Shown: positions 1 through 11,237, counted from the stretch's first letter. The stretch: 64,000 bases of DNA from Heterohyrax brucei (GCA_028571685.1 CM053158.1:57256001-57320000); one strand, 5' to 3'. Notes: generated by a model from the letters alone, not told the origin. Made by a program: numbers and translations.

Positions 1-424
1 AAAACTGGGACAGAGAGATTAAGACATTAAAGCGAAAGAGGTGAAAAAGTGGAAAAACAGAATCTTTGAGCTTTCTGTTTTAAACCCCATGAGAACTCAC
101 TAGTCTACAAAAGGCCACTTGCCAATGAAAACCTATGATTTATTTACATTTGACTGTCTTCCCATCACCACAAGAATTGTCTATAGATACCTTATTGTGC
201 TTTTGAACAGATGCTGTTCTTAACTACATACATTTGCCTTAGAATAATATGAAATCATGGCTATGGATATTAAGCTCCTAAAGGGTTGTACCCGTCAAAT
301 CATCATCAGTGGTCCGTGCTTAGACTCCGTTGTGTGCATCATTTAGTCTTGAGATCTGGGAAGATGATACAGAAGTGAGTAGAAGTAGGCCTGTAGTGTG
401 TCTCACCTCACACCATCTCTACAA
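1..424. other. no recognisable feature
   Basis: AT-rich sequence with no long open frame, tRNA-like fold or repeat that I can recognise. Confidence 0.5.
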
Positions 425-560
425 AGCTATTGTTTCATTTTACTAATGAGAAAATCATAGAAAAAGATCACAAAGTTGCTCACCTAAAGTTATATACTTA
501 GTGGCAAAACCCCAGGCTTCTAGACTTCTAGTACTTGGCTAATTCTATCACTTCTTTTGT
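425..560 (-). repeat. MIR SINE remnant
   Basis: The order of words 'cattttactaatgagaaaat', 'cacaaagttgctcacctaaa' and 'acttagtggcaaaaccccag' follows the antisense MIR core (cattttacagatgaggaaac ... taagtggcagagccagg). It is strongly diverged, as expected of an ancient mammalian tRNA-core SINE. Assigned by eye only. Confidence 0.5.
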
Positions 561-604
561 GTTATTGGTCACTAGAACTTTCTATGATGATGGCAATGGT
601 AAAC

Positions 605-895
605 ATCTGCTCTGCTTAATATGCAGCAAGTAGCCACAGGTAGCATAGTGGTTAAGTGTCATAGCTGCTAACCAAAAGGTTGGCAGTTCAAATCCACCAG
701 GTGTTCCTTGGAAAATTCTATGGAGCACTTCTGCTCTCTTCTGTAGGGTCACTGTGAGTCAGAACTGACTCAGCAGTAACAGGTTTTGTTTTATTTTAGC
801 CACATGTGACTATTGAGGACTCAGAAACAAAGTTTTTAAGCCTATTTAGTTTAGTTAATAGCTATGTGTTGCTTGTAGCTATAGTATTGGACACC
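605..895. mobile_element. hAT-type MITE (Charlie-like), split by a SINE
   Basis: The left end ('gctctgcttaatatgcagca', then 'agtagccaca') and the right end ('gttgcttgtagctatagtat', then 'tggacacc') are imperfect inverted repeats. They contain the 'tagccacatgtggcta'-like palindrome of a common eutherian non-autonomous hAT element. The body is A/T-rich. An AfroSINE sits inside with an 8-bp duplication of this element's own sequence, so the MITE is older. The exact family name is not recalled with certainty. Confidence 0.5.
639..796 (+). mobile_element. AfroSINE, short type
   Basis: A near-full-length tRNA-derived SINE. The head 'gtagcatagtggttaagtgt' holds the A-box, 'gctgctaaccaaaaggttgg' is the anticodon-arm region, and 'agttcaaatccaccagg' is the B-box. 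The body has 'tccttggaaaattctatgga' and the RTE-like 3' end has 'gtgagtcagaactgactcag'. By eye the head resembles tRNA-Asn most. It is flanked by the 8-bp duplication tagccaca (631-638 and 797-804) and lies inside an older hAT MITE. Pol III-transcribed in life and non-coding; presumably mobilised by the RTE LINE. Confidence 0.9.
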
Positions 896-959
896 TCACC
901 TCTGTAGGGTAAATCTAATAGGTTTTAGGATGCTTTACTTTCACATCAAAGAAACTCAT

Positions 960-1150
960 ATTAAGTGCTTCCTGGGTGCAAGTGACTTAGGGTGCTTCAT
1001 TTAGTCCTCTTAACAACTCTGAATCTACTATTCCTATTTTATAGGAGAAGACTATCTCAAAGTAGCTAGGTAACATGAACAAGAGCATCACACTAGTTTG
1101 TGGCTGGTCAGGATTGAAACTCTGGTCTTGGAAGTCCAAAGCCACTGCTG
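960..1150 (-). repeat. MIR SINE remnant
   Basis: Antisense MIR word order: 'catttagtcctcttaacaac', 'ctattcctattttatagga', 'aagtagctaggtaacatgaa', 'ggattgaaactctggtcttg'. It compares with the MIR core reading 'atttaatcctcacaacaacc ... cattttacagatgagg ... gattcgaacccag'. Confidence 0.55.
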
Positions 1151-1159
1151 TTTGTTTCA

Positions 1160-2100
1160 TATCTGTTATTGTTGTCAGCTGCTGTGGAGTTGGGTCCTCT
1201 CATGGCCACCGTATGCTACCCAGTCCCGTGTCATCTTCATGCTCACTATCATGTCAATCCAGCTGATTGAGAGTTGCCCTCTTCTGTGCTGACCCTCTGC
1301 TTTACCAAGCTTGCTGTCCCTCTCTAGAAAGTGATCTTTCCTGATGACATATGTTAATTAAGTGCTTCCTATGTCATCCAGTATTTTGCCACTGTAGCTG
1401 TTCAGTATGGCAACTTGATGTTTGAATTTTTCTTCACTTCTTTCAGCTTGAGATATGCCATGTGTGTTCTCACCTTTTGTTTTCCTAGCTCCAGGTCTTC
1501 ACAAATTTCCTTTTAATACTATGCTTTGTCTTCTCAAGCGGCCCTTTGAAATCTTCTGTTTAGATCTTCTGCTTCATCATTTATTCCTTTTGCTTTAGCT
1601 ACCCACATTCAGGAACAAGTTTCAGAGTCTTTCAGCCTTTTCTTTCATTCCTGTCTTTTTAATAATGTTTTGCTTTCTTCGTGTGTGATGTCCTTGATGT
1701 TATGCCATAACTCATTTGGCCTTTGGTCATTATTGGTCAACGCATCAAATCTGTCCTTGAGATGGTCTCTAAATTCAGGTGGGATAGATCAAGTTTGTAC
1801 TTTGGATCTCTTGAAATAGTTTTAGTATCTTTCATCTTCGACACAAACTGGAACATGAGCAGTTGATTATTTCGCAGTCAGCTCCTGCCTTTTTCTGATG
1901 CATGGTATTGAGCTGTGCCATCATCTCTTCCTACAGGTGCACGTTATTCACTTCCTATGCATTCTGTCTGGTGAGGCTTACGTGTACAGCCAATATTTCT
2001 CTTGTTTAAGAAGGATATTTCCAATTAACAGATCATCAGTCCTTTAAAATTCTATCATATGATCTGCAGCATCATTTTTATCACCAAGGCCATATTTGGA
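1160..2100 (-). mobile_element. RTE LINE, inverted front segment
   Basis: Antisense RTE-clade LINE sequence. It opens with an RTE 3'-end piece (1160-1345: 'tcaatccagctgattgagag', 'gctgaccctctgctttacca'). From about 1365 it continues with the ORF2 segment between endonuclease and reverse transcriptase (words such as 'tttgaatttttcttcact', 'gatgtccttgatgttatgcc', 'gagatggtctctaaattcag'). It runs toward the element's 5' side and stops at 2100, where a plus-strand RTE segment begins. No long frame survives. It may be two minus-strand pieces joined by a deletion. Confidence 0.75.
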
Positions 2101-3525
2101 AGACAGTTACCTGGCCAACCAAATGGAAGAGAGCCATATTTGTACTTATTCCAAAGAAAGGTGATCCAACAGAATGGTGAAATTGTCAAACAATGTCACT
2201 AACATCACACAAAGTAAAATTTTGCTGAAAGTAATCCAAGAACTGTTGCAACAGTACGTCACAGGGAACTGCCAGAAAGTCTAGCCAGATTCAAAAGATG
2301 ACATGGAACCAGGGATATCATTGCAGATTTCAGGTATCTTGGCTGAAAGCAGAGAATACCAAAAAGATGTTTCACCAAAAATACTAAACCCATTGCTGTT
2401 GAGTCAATTCTGACTCCTAGTGGGCCTATATAGGAAGATGTTTGCATGTGTTTTATTGATTATGCAAAAGCATCCTACTGTGTGTATTATAACAAATTAT
2501 GGATAATACTGTGAGGAAAAGGAATTCCAGAACACTTAATTGTACTCATGCGGGAACTGTACACAGCCTGACCAAGAGGCAATTATTTGAACAAAGTAAG
2601 GGAATATTACCTGATTTCAAATCAAGAAAGACGTGCCTCATGGTTATACCACTTCACCACATGTATTCAGTTTGTATGCTAAGCAAATAATCTGAGAAGT
2701 TGCACTGTATAGAGAGGAACATGGCATTAGGATTGGAGGAAGACTCATTAATAGCCTGCAATGTGCAAATGACACGGTCTTGCTAAAAGACAAAGGGACT
2801 AGAGGCATTTACTGATGAATATCAAAGACTACAGCCTGCAGTAGGGATTACACTGCAATCTAAAGGAAAGACAAATCCATGCAATTGAACCAGCAAGTAA
2901 CATCATGATAAACAGAGAAAAGGTTGAAGTTGTGAAGGATTTTATTTTACCTGAATCCACAATCAGCACCCATGGAAATAGCAGTCAAGAATCAAAAGAT
3001 GTATTGCATTGGGCAAATCAGATACAGAAGACTTCTTTAAAGTGTTAAAATGTGAAGATATCACTTTGTGGACTATTGTGCCCCTAACTGAAGCCATGGT
3101 ATTTTTAGTTACCCATAAGCATGTGGCATCTGGATAATGGATAAAGAAGACAAAAGAATTTATGTCTTTGAATTACAGTGTTGGAGAAGAATATTGAATA
3201 TACCACTGACTACCAGAAGAATGAACAGGTATGTCTTGGAGGAAGTACAGCCAGAATACTCCTTAGAAATGAGGATGGTGACGTTTGTCTTAGGTAGTTT
3301 GGAACATGTTATCAGGATGGCTCAGTCCCCAGAGAACTACATCATATTTAGTAAAATAGAAGATCAGTGAAAAACAGGAAGACCTTCAATACAATGAACT
3401 GATACAGTGGCCACAACAGCGGGTTCAAACATAGGAGTCACTGTGAAGATGACACGGGACTGGGCAGTGCTGCGTTCTGTTGTGCTTGGGGTCACTATGA
3501 GTCACAACTTACTTGATGAGAACAT
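2101..3525 (+). pseudogene. RTE LINE ORF2 remnant and 3' end
   Basis: Plus-strand RTE ORF2 from the RT fingers to the 3' end. Recognisable pieces are 'cattaggattggaggaaga' (RT palm region) and the C-terminal frame at 3137-3370, which holds ELQCWRRILNIPLTTRRMNR then VLEEVQPEYSLE, a hallmark of RTE ORF2 C-termini. The 3' end reads 'gggactgggcagtgctgcgt' and 'ggggtcactatgagtcaca', the part shared with AfroSINE tails. ORF2 would have encoded an APE-type endonuclease plus RT. Here it is broken by many stops and frame changes and by a 62-bp SINE piece at 2373-2434. It is the likely mobilising partner of the SINEs in this window. Confidence 0.88.
2364..2443 (-). mobile_element. 62-bp truncated AfroSINE with 9-bp duplication
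   Basis: The insert at 2373-2434 contains 'ccattgctgttgagtcaatt' and 'ctgactcctagtgggcctat', the antisense 3' third of an AfroSINE. It is flanked by aagatgttt at 2364-2372 and 2435-2443. It interrupts RTE ORF2 and so is younger. Confidence 0.75.
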
Positions 3526-4265
3526 CAGCAGCATCAGTCCAGGAAATATTAATCATACACAAATACTTTACAGACACAATTTTCTCAGCTGTAAGGCTAA
3601 AGAGATAGTCCTTCAGGTGTTCTGATTGCATCTGCAAAGGAAAACCAGTTGTACTGGTCTTACACTTCTCATAACTTTTAATATCAGAAGGCAATGGAAC
3701 AAAAGGTACAAAATTCTTAGAGAAATAATGTGTCCTAGAATATCATATCTAGCCAAGTGTTCAATTATAAGCTAAATATTCAGACATCTTGTAGTGTGTA
3801 AGGGTTTAGAGAATGCTGAACCTATAGACCTTCTTTAAAAAAAAAAAAAAAACACTAAACTAGGTGAACAATAGAGAAGGGAAGGTAGAAGAAAAAATTC
3901 TGATGGAAGGCATTGAATACATTTATCTCTAGAAATCGCACTAACTGATTGTAGTAAACATATACCTTGACACTGAAAAAAATAAACACAATAAATAAAT
4001 ATTGTAAAATACAAAAAGTGTTTAAGATGGGAGGAAATGCATGCTAATTTTCTTACCTTTCTCTACAATCAGTCAGTGATAGGTAACCTGGTAAACGTTT
4101 ATCTTTGTAAATTTACTTTAAGGACCATAATAGGACAAATCCATAAGGTTATATTATGAGCTCATCATCACATTATTGTCTGTGATAGAGAAAAATCAGC
4201 AACATCAGCATTCAAAAGCAGTGGATGTAATAATTTATATTCTATCTAAACAGTGAAGTACTGTG
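3526..4265. other. no gene; short A-run only
   Basis: AT-rich, with an A-run near 3837-3852. I see no recognisable repeat or coding potential. Confidence 0.5.
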
Positions 4266-5035
4266 TGGTGTTTTTAGGTATTGTCAAGTTTGTTCCAACT
4301 CATAATGACCTTATGTACAGAACAAAATATTGCTTGGTCCTGTACTATGCCCACAACTGTTATGTTAGAGCCTGGTGTTGTAGCCAGTGTCAACCCATAT
4401 CATTGCATCTTCTTTTTTGCTAACCCTCTACCTTAGCAAGCATATTGTCCTTTTCCAGGGATTGATTTCTCCTGACAGCATTCCCCAGGTATCTAAGACA
4501 TAGATAGTTCCACTGTTCTTGCTTCTAAGGAGCACTGTGGCTGTACTTCTTCTAAGACAAATGTGTTCATTCTTTTGGCAGTCCATAGTGTATATTCAGT
4601 ATCTTTCTCCAATTCCACCATTCAAAGGTAGTAATTCTTTTCCTGTTTTCTTTGTTCATTGTTCCGCTTTTGCATGCACACAATGTGACTGAAAATACTC
4701 TGGCTTTGGTCATGCACACCTTAGTCTTTAAGATGATATCTTTGCTTTTTGATACTTTAAAAAGATCTTTTGCGGCAGATTTTCCTAGTGCAATACATCT
4801 TTCAATTTCTTGACTGCTGCTTCCATCGGTGTTGATTGTAGGTCCAAGTAAAATGAAGTCCTTGACAACCTCAATCTTTCCTCTGTTGATTGTAATGTTG
4901 CTTATTGGACCGGTAGGAAGGATTTTTGCTTTCTTGATGCTGAAAGCTGTGGTCTTTGATCTTCATCAGTACGTGTTTTAAGTCCTCTTCACTTTCAGAA
5001 GGCAAGGTTGTGTCATCTGTAATAAGGCAGGTCGA
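4266..5035 (-). mobile_element. RTE LINE 3' portion
   Basis: An antisense RTE 3' end followed by the ORF2 C-terminal half, in order: 'ccaactcataatgaccttat', 'gcttggtcctgtactatgcc', 'gctaaccctctaccttagca', 'gtccttttccagggattgat', 'tggctgtacttcttctaaga', 'tggcagtccatagtgtatat', 'ttgactgctgcttccatcgg', 'aagtaaaatgaagtccttga'. It ends at about 5035 near 'aggttgtgtcatctgtaata'. It is a 5'-truncated insertion with no intact frame. Confidence 0.85.
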
Positions 5036-5152
5036 TTAAGGTAGGCATATGCTTACTGGTGGAAAGGTGTTCATACTATATGCAGAAAAGGAATAATATA
5101 TTATTAACAAACAACACGTTTGATCATTTAATTTTTTATGCAAATTTATATA

Positions 5153-5322
5153 TGTTGTTGCTGTTCTTCGGTGCCATCGAGTCAGTGCCAACTCGCAGCA
5201 ACCCTCTAAGTCAGAATAGAACTGCCCCATAGAGTTTCCAAGGAGTGACTGGTGGATTTGAACCATCGACCTCTTCATTGGCAGCTGCAGCACTTCACCA
5301 CTATGCCACCAACGTTTCCTGA
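5153..5322 (-). mobile_element. AfroSINE, short type
   Basis: Antisense order: RTE-like tail 'tgccatcgagtcagtgccaa', body 'actgccccatagagtttcca', B-box 'ggtggatttgaaccatcgac', then the head 'gcacttcaccactatgccac'. Essentially full length. Confidence 0.87.
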
Positions 5323-5409
5323 GTTTATATATGTATCCATGTGACTTAGTCTTAGGATACAAACTAATAAGTAAGCATGGTAGAAAAATTGGATGATTTT
5401 GTTTTCTGT

Positions 5410-5612
5410 ATACTTAACTTGCTGGTATGAGATCCTGTTGAATTCACTTTCTGCTCTTATGAACCCTGTATGACAGAGCAGAACTGCCCCTGGCGTGTTT
5501 TCAGGAGCAGATCTGCAGGTCTTTCTCTTAAGCAGCCTCTAGGTAAGTTTGAGTGGCTGACCTTTCAGTTAGCAGCTGAGCACTTAATCATTGCGTCACC
5601 CAGCCTCCTTTA
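5410..5612 (-). mobile_element. AfroSINE, long type
   Basis: A variant with an extra internal block ('gagcagatctgcaggtcttt', 'aagcagcctctaggtaagtt') between the body and the tRNA-like head ('gctgacctttcagttagcag', 'gcacttaatcattgcgtcac'). The same long type recurs at 8400, 9023, 23274, 25735, 35290 and 42515, so it is a real subfamily. Confidence 0.72.
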
Positions 5613-8186
5613 TTTAATTCAACAGTTCTTAACTGGCAACTCTCTTCTTTCTAGTGGGGACAGTTTTTGTCACGATGGAGGGATGCTACTCTCATATAGA
5701 GGGTAGAGACCAACGAGGCTGCTAAACCTGCTGCAGAGCACAATACAGCCCTCCCCCAGCAAAGTATCATTCAGCCCAACAAGCCAACTGTACTGAGATT
5801 AAGAAACTCTGATTTAATTGTAGTTACTAATTTACCATGGTAAACATGGGTTATTAGTGTAATCAAAATGAAGTTACCAATAGAAAAAGCACTACATAGT
5901 GAAAGTAGACAAGAGTTTGTTTAGTAAATCAAGACATTAAACTTAAAAGATGTTAATTTATTTATGCATTCTTCAATTTGGGTTTTAAATTAATTAGTAG
6001 TGCAAATGTTCTAGTAGAATGAAACTGTTCTTTTAATAGTATTCTATTTGGGGAGACTACATATTAAATTGTGAGAAAAATATATGTAAATAAAAACCAT
6101 AAAAATTTGTTTTCAAACTGGTCTGTTTAAGTAACATAAAAATTCCATTCACTTTACACTGTAGTGTCTCAGGATAAATACTAGCTTTTATTTTACATCT
6201 GGAATAAGAATAATTAGTTAATGATTCTCAGCTAGTATATGCTTCATGGATCTAGTACCTAATTTTTTACAATGTATAAGAACTTAATTTTCCACTGAAG
6301 TAATAATTGATGTGTCTCAGTTATTTGGAGTTTATTAAGCCTTTGAGGCATCATGTGTAAAATTTTAGTATTTTAAAGTGTGCCACATCATGTTCCAGTG
6401 ACAAATATCAAACAGTTTATTGATCTATGTTAATGTGTTTAGTAGGGGTCAAATTTGCTGTGTGCGATGAGGAACGGTGTAAGGACAAGCCAGCATCTGA
6501 GAATATCTCTGGTTAAATGGAACATGGCAGAATTTTGCCTCCTGAGGATATGAAAGAACACACTCCAGGCAGTCAATAGTCTTCCCAAACAGCCACAGAG
6601 TGCAGGAGGGGACGAAAAATGCTGCTCAAAGTTGTTACCACACCTACTGTTCACCCTGCAGTTGTGGGTGATATATTTCAGGTTCTTTTGAGTCTTCAAC
6701 ATCTGAAGCAAGCTTTCCAAAACTGTAATATTTGAAAGTGTGCCACAAACACAAGCCCTCTTCAGGATCACTGTCCCAGGAAATGCCATTTTCAAACAGG
6801 GTTTGAAAAATGAAACTAATTAAGTTGAATTCAAACAAATGTTTATCTAACATCTGTCTCCCTGGGCAACACAACAGCTGCTGGGAGACAACAGATTAAA
6901 TAAAGACAGTCCTTCTCTACTCAATGAGTAGATAATCCAGATGTGTTTACACCTGCTAACTGGAACTTGACGGGACGTGGAGAAGTGATGGAAAATTCTA
7001 ACAAGAATTTCCCAGAAACGACCATGTGTTCCTGTAGCATTTATACCACTATGAGGAGGTTTAAGTCTTTAGGGCAGAACTTACGCACTGAGAAGATTTT
7101 TCAGAGGATTCAATTAACTTAAAAGTTAATAATTTATTAAGTTATAAATTTTAAAGCCTACTACATAAACTTATAGATATTCTCATCCTATTTCTAAATC
7201 TTTCCAATTTTAAAAAATCAATTTTAAGGGGACCTTGATTCATGTTTAGATCGATTTTCAAACTTATACTCTTTTAAACATTCAAAGTGCCTTTATAAAT
7301 TTAATATATTCCATTTTCCTCTCAAGGGTTTTCAATTTTCTGGTAAGCCATCTCAAGCACTTAAGTTATTCTTATAAATGTAATAAATTAAATCAAAAAT
7401 ATTAAACTAGTCATTCTTAAATTCTCTTAAAGGTCCTGATACCTGTATACTTAGTAAGATTTTCATTTTAAAGTTTCAGCTCTTTATCAAGTGTCCATTC
7501 ACATGTTACATTGAAAACATGATGCTGATATGTTAATATGAACATTTGTTAACATATTCCAAGTACACAAAATACATTTTACATAGAAAAATACTGAACA
7601 TTTGAGTGTCTTAAACACCTCTATACTTAACTCTCTTTCCAAGTCAGCTGATCTAGTTTATTATAGCTGGGGACTTTGGCCTGGACATTATTCTTGTCAG
7701 CATCACAGATGGGGCTCACTAAGCCCTTTTTATAGATAGCAGGACTTTATAGTATGAACAAGGGGATGATCTGATGGCTCTCTTCACGAGTCTTCTGTTA
7801 GACATCACCAACTCCCTCCCCAGCTGCTAATATCACATAGCTGAATTTGCCATTTCTTTGTCTCCAAAGAAAATTAAAGGCCCTTCACTTCTCAGGAATT
7901 TTGATCTTAACAGACTCCTGAACTTTTTTTCCCTGTTAGTCCTGTCTTATAAGACCACATAACTGATACACCTATTAAAATGATATGTGTTAGATTCAGC
8001 AGCTCTCAGAACTATGTCTGAGTCTTCAATTACAGTTTTTAAGGACCTATTATTGGCAGTTTAGATAGTGCAATTACATTCAATATCTTCATTGTCACAG
8101 CACCAGGAGGTGGAAAAAGCAACTGTTTCTTCAAACTTGAGCATTTTTTCCTCGTGTCCAAGTAATCAAAGTCCATTACCAAAAAA
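5613..8186. other. unique-looking AT-rich DNA, no feature recognised
   Basis: No repeat I recognise. A minus-strand frame of 118 codons (6439-6795) overlaps a 76-codon minus-strand frame (6644-6874). Neither shows a known domain, signal peptide or splice context, and I treat both as chance. It is the longest stretch in the first third with no visible transposon. Confidence 0.5.
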
Positions 8187-8350
8187 GCAAACCAAGTACA
8201 CTGCCTTTGAGTCAATTCTGACTCATGGCAACCCCATAAGACACAGTAAAACTGCCCCCTAGAGTTTCCAAGGAACACCTGACGGATTCCAACTATGGAC
8301 ATTTTGGTTAGTAGACGTAGCTCTTAGTCATTGTGCTACCAGGCTTTCCT
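8187..8350 (-). mobile_element. AfroSINE, short type
   Basis: Antisense tail 'tttgagtcaattctgactca', body 'ccctagagtttccaaggaac', B-box region 'acggattccaactatggaca', head 'ttagtcattgtgctaccagg'. Near full length. Confidence 0.86.
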
Positions 8351-8399
8351 AAAAATCTATCAGTTCCAGAACAGTATAGGCTGACAATTCAGTCAGCTA

Positions 8400-8605
8400 T
8401 ACTAAACCCACTGTCGTTTAGTCAATTCTGACAATAGCTGTCTTATAAGACAGAGTAGATTGCCCCATAGGAATATCAGCGTTATAATCTTTATGCAGGC
8501 TGGTTGACACATCTTTCTCTCACAGACTGGCTAGTGGATTCAAATGCCCATCTTTGAGTTAACAGCTCGGCATTTAACCACTCTACACCCAGGGCTCCTT
8601 TCTCA
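8400..8605 (-). mobile_element. AfroSINE, long type
   Basis: 'actgtcgtttagtcaattct' (tail) to 'cggcatttaaccactctaca' (head), with the extra block around 'tctttatgcaggctggttga'. It lies about 50 bp after another antisense SINE, in the same orientation. Confidence 0.78.
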
Positions 8606-9022
8606 GTCAAATACCGCAGTACCCAAAATAGATGTATCTATGATAGAACTGAGATTATATTTAGTATTCATTTGATTTGCCTTAACCAGCATTTATGTCA
8701 ATCAAGGCATTTCTGTGGTGAGAACTACAGTTTGGAAATTAAGGGGGTAGCATGTGAAGGTGGGAAGAGGACAGGCTACCAAGTGAGACAGCATGGCTTC
8801 TTCATTTATGAAATATATGATCTTGATTAAGTTACTTTTCTATGCCAGATCATATGTTCCAAAGATAGCTATTTGTAAACAACTCATTCTATGTGTTCTT
8901 CTGCAGTGTGAAATTTCCATACCACACACACTGTAGAGTCTAATTTCCCTCACCTTCCATCATAATAAGAGACATGCACGTCACCCTTTTGCAGGGACAT
9001 TACCCCACCACCATCAGCTCCT
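8606..9022. other. no recognisable feature
   Basis: I recognise no repeat, frame or RNA signature here. Confidence 0.45.
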
Positions 9023-9466
9023 TAACCAAACCAAAACTAAAACCATTGCCAGTGAATCAGTTCTGACTCATAGTGACCCTGTAAGACAAAATAAAACTAT
9101 CCCATAGGGTTTTCACTGCTGTAATCAAAAAAATAAAAAATAAATAAATATTGTGTTTGGGTAGTAATTTATACCTCAAGTTAATTTATCACACAAAACT
9201 TTATACACATATTGTTTTGTGCTATTAGTGGCCATCCCCACAGTGTGAAAGCATACTCCTTCTCACTGCCGCCCCCGATCCAGGTTTCCTGAGTCTTGTT
9301 GACCAGCTCCTGTCCCTTCCTGCCTTCTCACCTTGTTTTTGAACAGGTAATCCCTGCAGAAGTAAACTGCCTCAACTTTCTCCTACAGAGCTGCTGGTGG
9401 GTTTGAACTGCTGAGTTTTGGGGTTGTAACCAAGTTCTTAATTGCTGCAACTCCAGGGTTCCTTGT
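9023..9466 (-). mobile_element. AfroSINE, long type, split by an insertion
   Basis: The tail and body (9037-9125: 'attgccagtgaatcagttct', 'cccatagggttttcactgct') are separated from the internal block and head (9350-9466: 'gtaatccctgcagaagtaaa', 'ctggtgggtttgaactgctg', 'cttaattgctgcaactccag') by about 225 bp of other sequence. The repeated 'gtaatc' at the two junctions may be a short duplication. Confidence 0.75.
9128..9345 (-). mobile_element. L1 3'-UTR fragment inside a SINE
   Basis: 'attgttttgtgctattagtg', 'cccacagtgtgaaagcatac' and 'agctcctgtcccttcctgcc' match, in order, the antisense L1 3'-UTR sequences seen at 46723 and 50806. The left edge is A-rich (aaaaaaataaaaaataaata) rather than the T-run expected of a minus-strand insertion, so the insertion mechanism is unclear. 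Confidence 0.5.
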
Positions 9467-9639
9467 CACCTTCTGAACTCCTGGTGATTACTAATCTCGT
9501 CTCTAATCCCATGATTTGGTCATTTCCAGGATATTATATAAATGAAATTGCGGATTATGTAGCCTTTTGATGATGACTTTTTACACGCAGCATAATGTAG
9601 AGATTCATCTAGTTTCTTGAGTGAATTCCTTGTTTCTTC

Positions 9640-11225
9640 ATTGTACTTTTGATATCTGCAGAGTTTGCAGTGACTCCCCTTATTTTATTCCTAGCATTGG
9701 AAATTTGTGTCTTCTTTTTTTCTTTATTTTGCTAAATGTTTGTCAATTATACTGAGTGTCTTTTAAGAACCCAATCTTTGCTTCATGGATTTTTCTCTAT
9801 TTTCTGTTTTCCTTTTTGTTGAATTCTACTTTTTATATATATTTTTACTTCTGATTGCTTTGAGATTCATTTTGCTCTTATTTTTCTAGGTTCTTGAGAT
9901 GTGACTAGTAATATAGATTGAAGACTTTTTAATAACGTAAACATTTAATGCTATTAATTTTTCTCTCATCACTGCTTTAACTGCATCTGTAATTTTTATA
10001 TGTTACATTTTCATTTCAATCAGTTCAGTATATGTTTTTATTCCCTTTGAGAATTTTTATGTGACAGATTACTTAGAAGGGTCTTATTTAGTTTTGAAAT
10101 ATTTGAAAATTTTCCTGTTGTCTTTTGGTTAACTTTTAATTTGATTCTGTCATGTTCAAAGAACACATTCTGTTTGATATGAATTCTTGGAAATTTGTTG
10201 AGGGCTGCTTTAGTGTCTGACATATTATCTACATTGGTGTTTGTAAAAAAATATGTACTCTATTTTTGTTGAGTAGAGTGCTCTAATATGAGGACTGACA
10301 AGTTCACAAATTCATCCTAGAAAAAGTGCCACATACATCGTTGCTGAATACCATTACAGTCGCCTTCGAATTACTCCCTTTGGGAAGCTATGGAAATGGT
10401 CATCAGAGCTGTTGTTGTATTTCCCTTAATGTTTTGAATATCATCAAAATGTCTTCTTCTCAGTACTTGTTTTATCTTTAGGTAGAAAAAAGTCACTGGG
10501 GGCCAGATCAGATGAGCGGGGAGAGTGTTCCGATACAGTTATCTGTTTTAATGGCTAAAACTCCCTGTAGACAACCATACAGTTGAATTCACAAACTTGC
10601 CACCATGTGCAATGACTACTCCAGAAAGAGTTCGAAAATGGCTTTGAAGTGTGGACTAGGCACTGGTGTCAGGGCATACCTTTCCAAGAGGAGTACTTCA
10701 AAGGTGACCACACTGATATTCAGCAATGGGGTGTGTAGCACTTAGAATGATTACATTTGAGGACTTAATTGACAGACCTCATAACATCAAATAGATCCCA
10801 TTGGTTGATGGTGTGGTTTAGTTTCTCTGTACCTTTGCTGATTTCCTGTCTGGTTGTTTTATAAGTTGTCGAGAGAGGGGTGTTGAACTATACAACTATA
10901 ATTGTGAATTTGTCTATTTTTCTTTTCAGTTATATCAGCTGTTGTTTCACATATATAGCAGCTCTGTAATTTGTTACATGCACATTAAGGATTACTGTGT
11001 CATTTGGAGGGATTGACCTTTTGTATAATGACATTCTGTGTCTCTGGTAATTTTCTTTTCTCTGGAGCCTATCTTGTGTGATGTAAATATAGCCACATTG
11101 TCTTTCTTTTGATTAATGGTAGTATGGCATATCTTTTTCCATCCTTTTCTGTTCAGTTAGTCTATATTATTGTATTTGCAGTCTCTTATACAGCATATTT
11201 AATTGTATCATGTGTTTTACTCCAC
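9640..11225 (-). pseudogene. old L1 ORF2 (endonuclease to RT linker), split by mariner
   Basis: Antisense ancient L1. The frame at 10038-10223 (minus) reads QNVFFEHDRIKLKVNQKT, and 'gagaggggtgttgaactata' encodes the endonuclease FNTPLS-type motif in antisense. Other cues are 'acatttaatgctattaattt' and 'aatatagccacattgtcttt'. Heavily decayed. Mariner copy 1 interrupts it at a TA dinucleotide (10287/10783), so this L1 predates that mariner. Confidence 0.7.
10289..10781 (-). mobile_element. mariner foldback element, copy 1
   Basis: The outer ends are inverted repeats: 'tgaggactgacaagttcaca' on the left matches the complement of 'gacttaattgacagacctca' on the right. TA flanks both sides (10287-10288 and 10782-10783), as known for Tc1/mariner. 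The right end (about 10616-10781) and left end (10289-10394) both carry the mariner transposase C-terminal coding region, in opposite orientations. The middle, read on the minus strand, encodes the segment around the third catalytic Asp (SPDLAPSD-like). The N-terminal DNA-binding domain and first two catalytic Asp residues are absent. The left arm is shortened relative to copies 2 and 3. Non-autonomous. Confidence 0.85.
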
Positions 11226-11237
11226 TTTCCTAAGCTC

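Noticed and set aside
6439-6795. 118-codon minus-strand open frame in unique DNA
   Set aside because: No recognisable motif, overlapped by another frame on the same strand, and not supported by any splice-site or promoter evidence.
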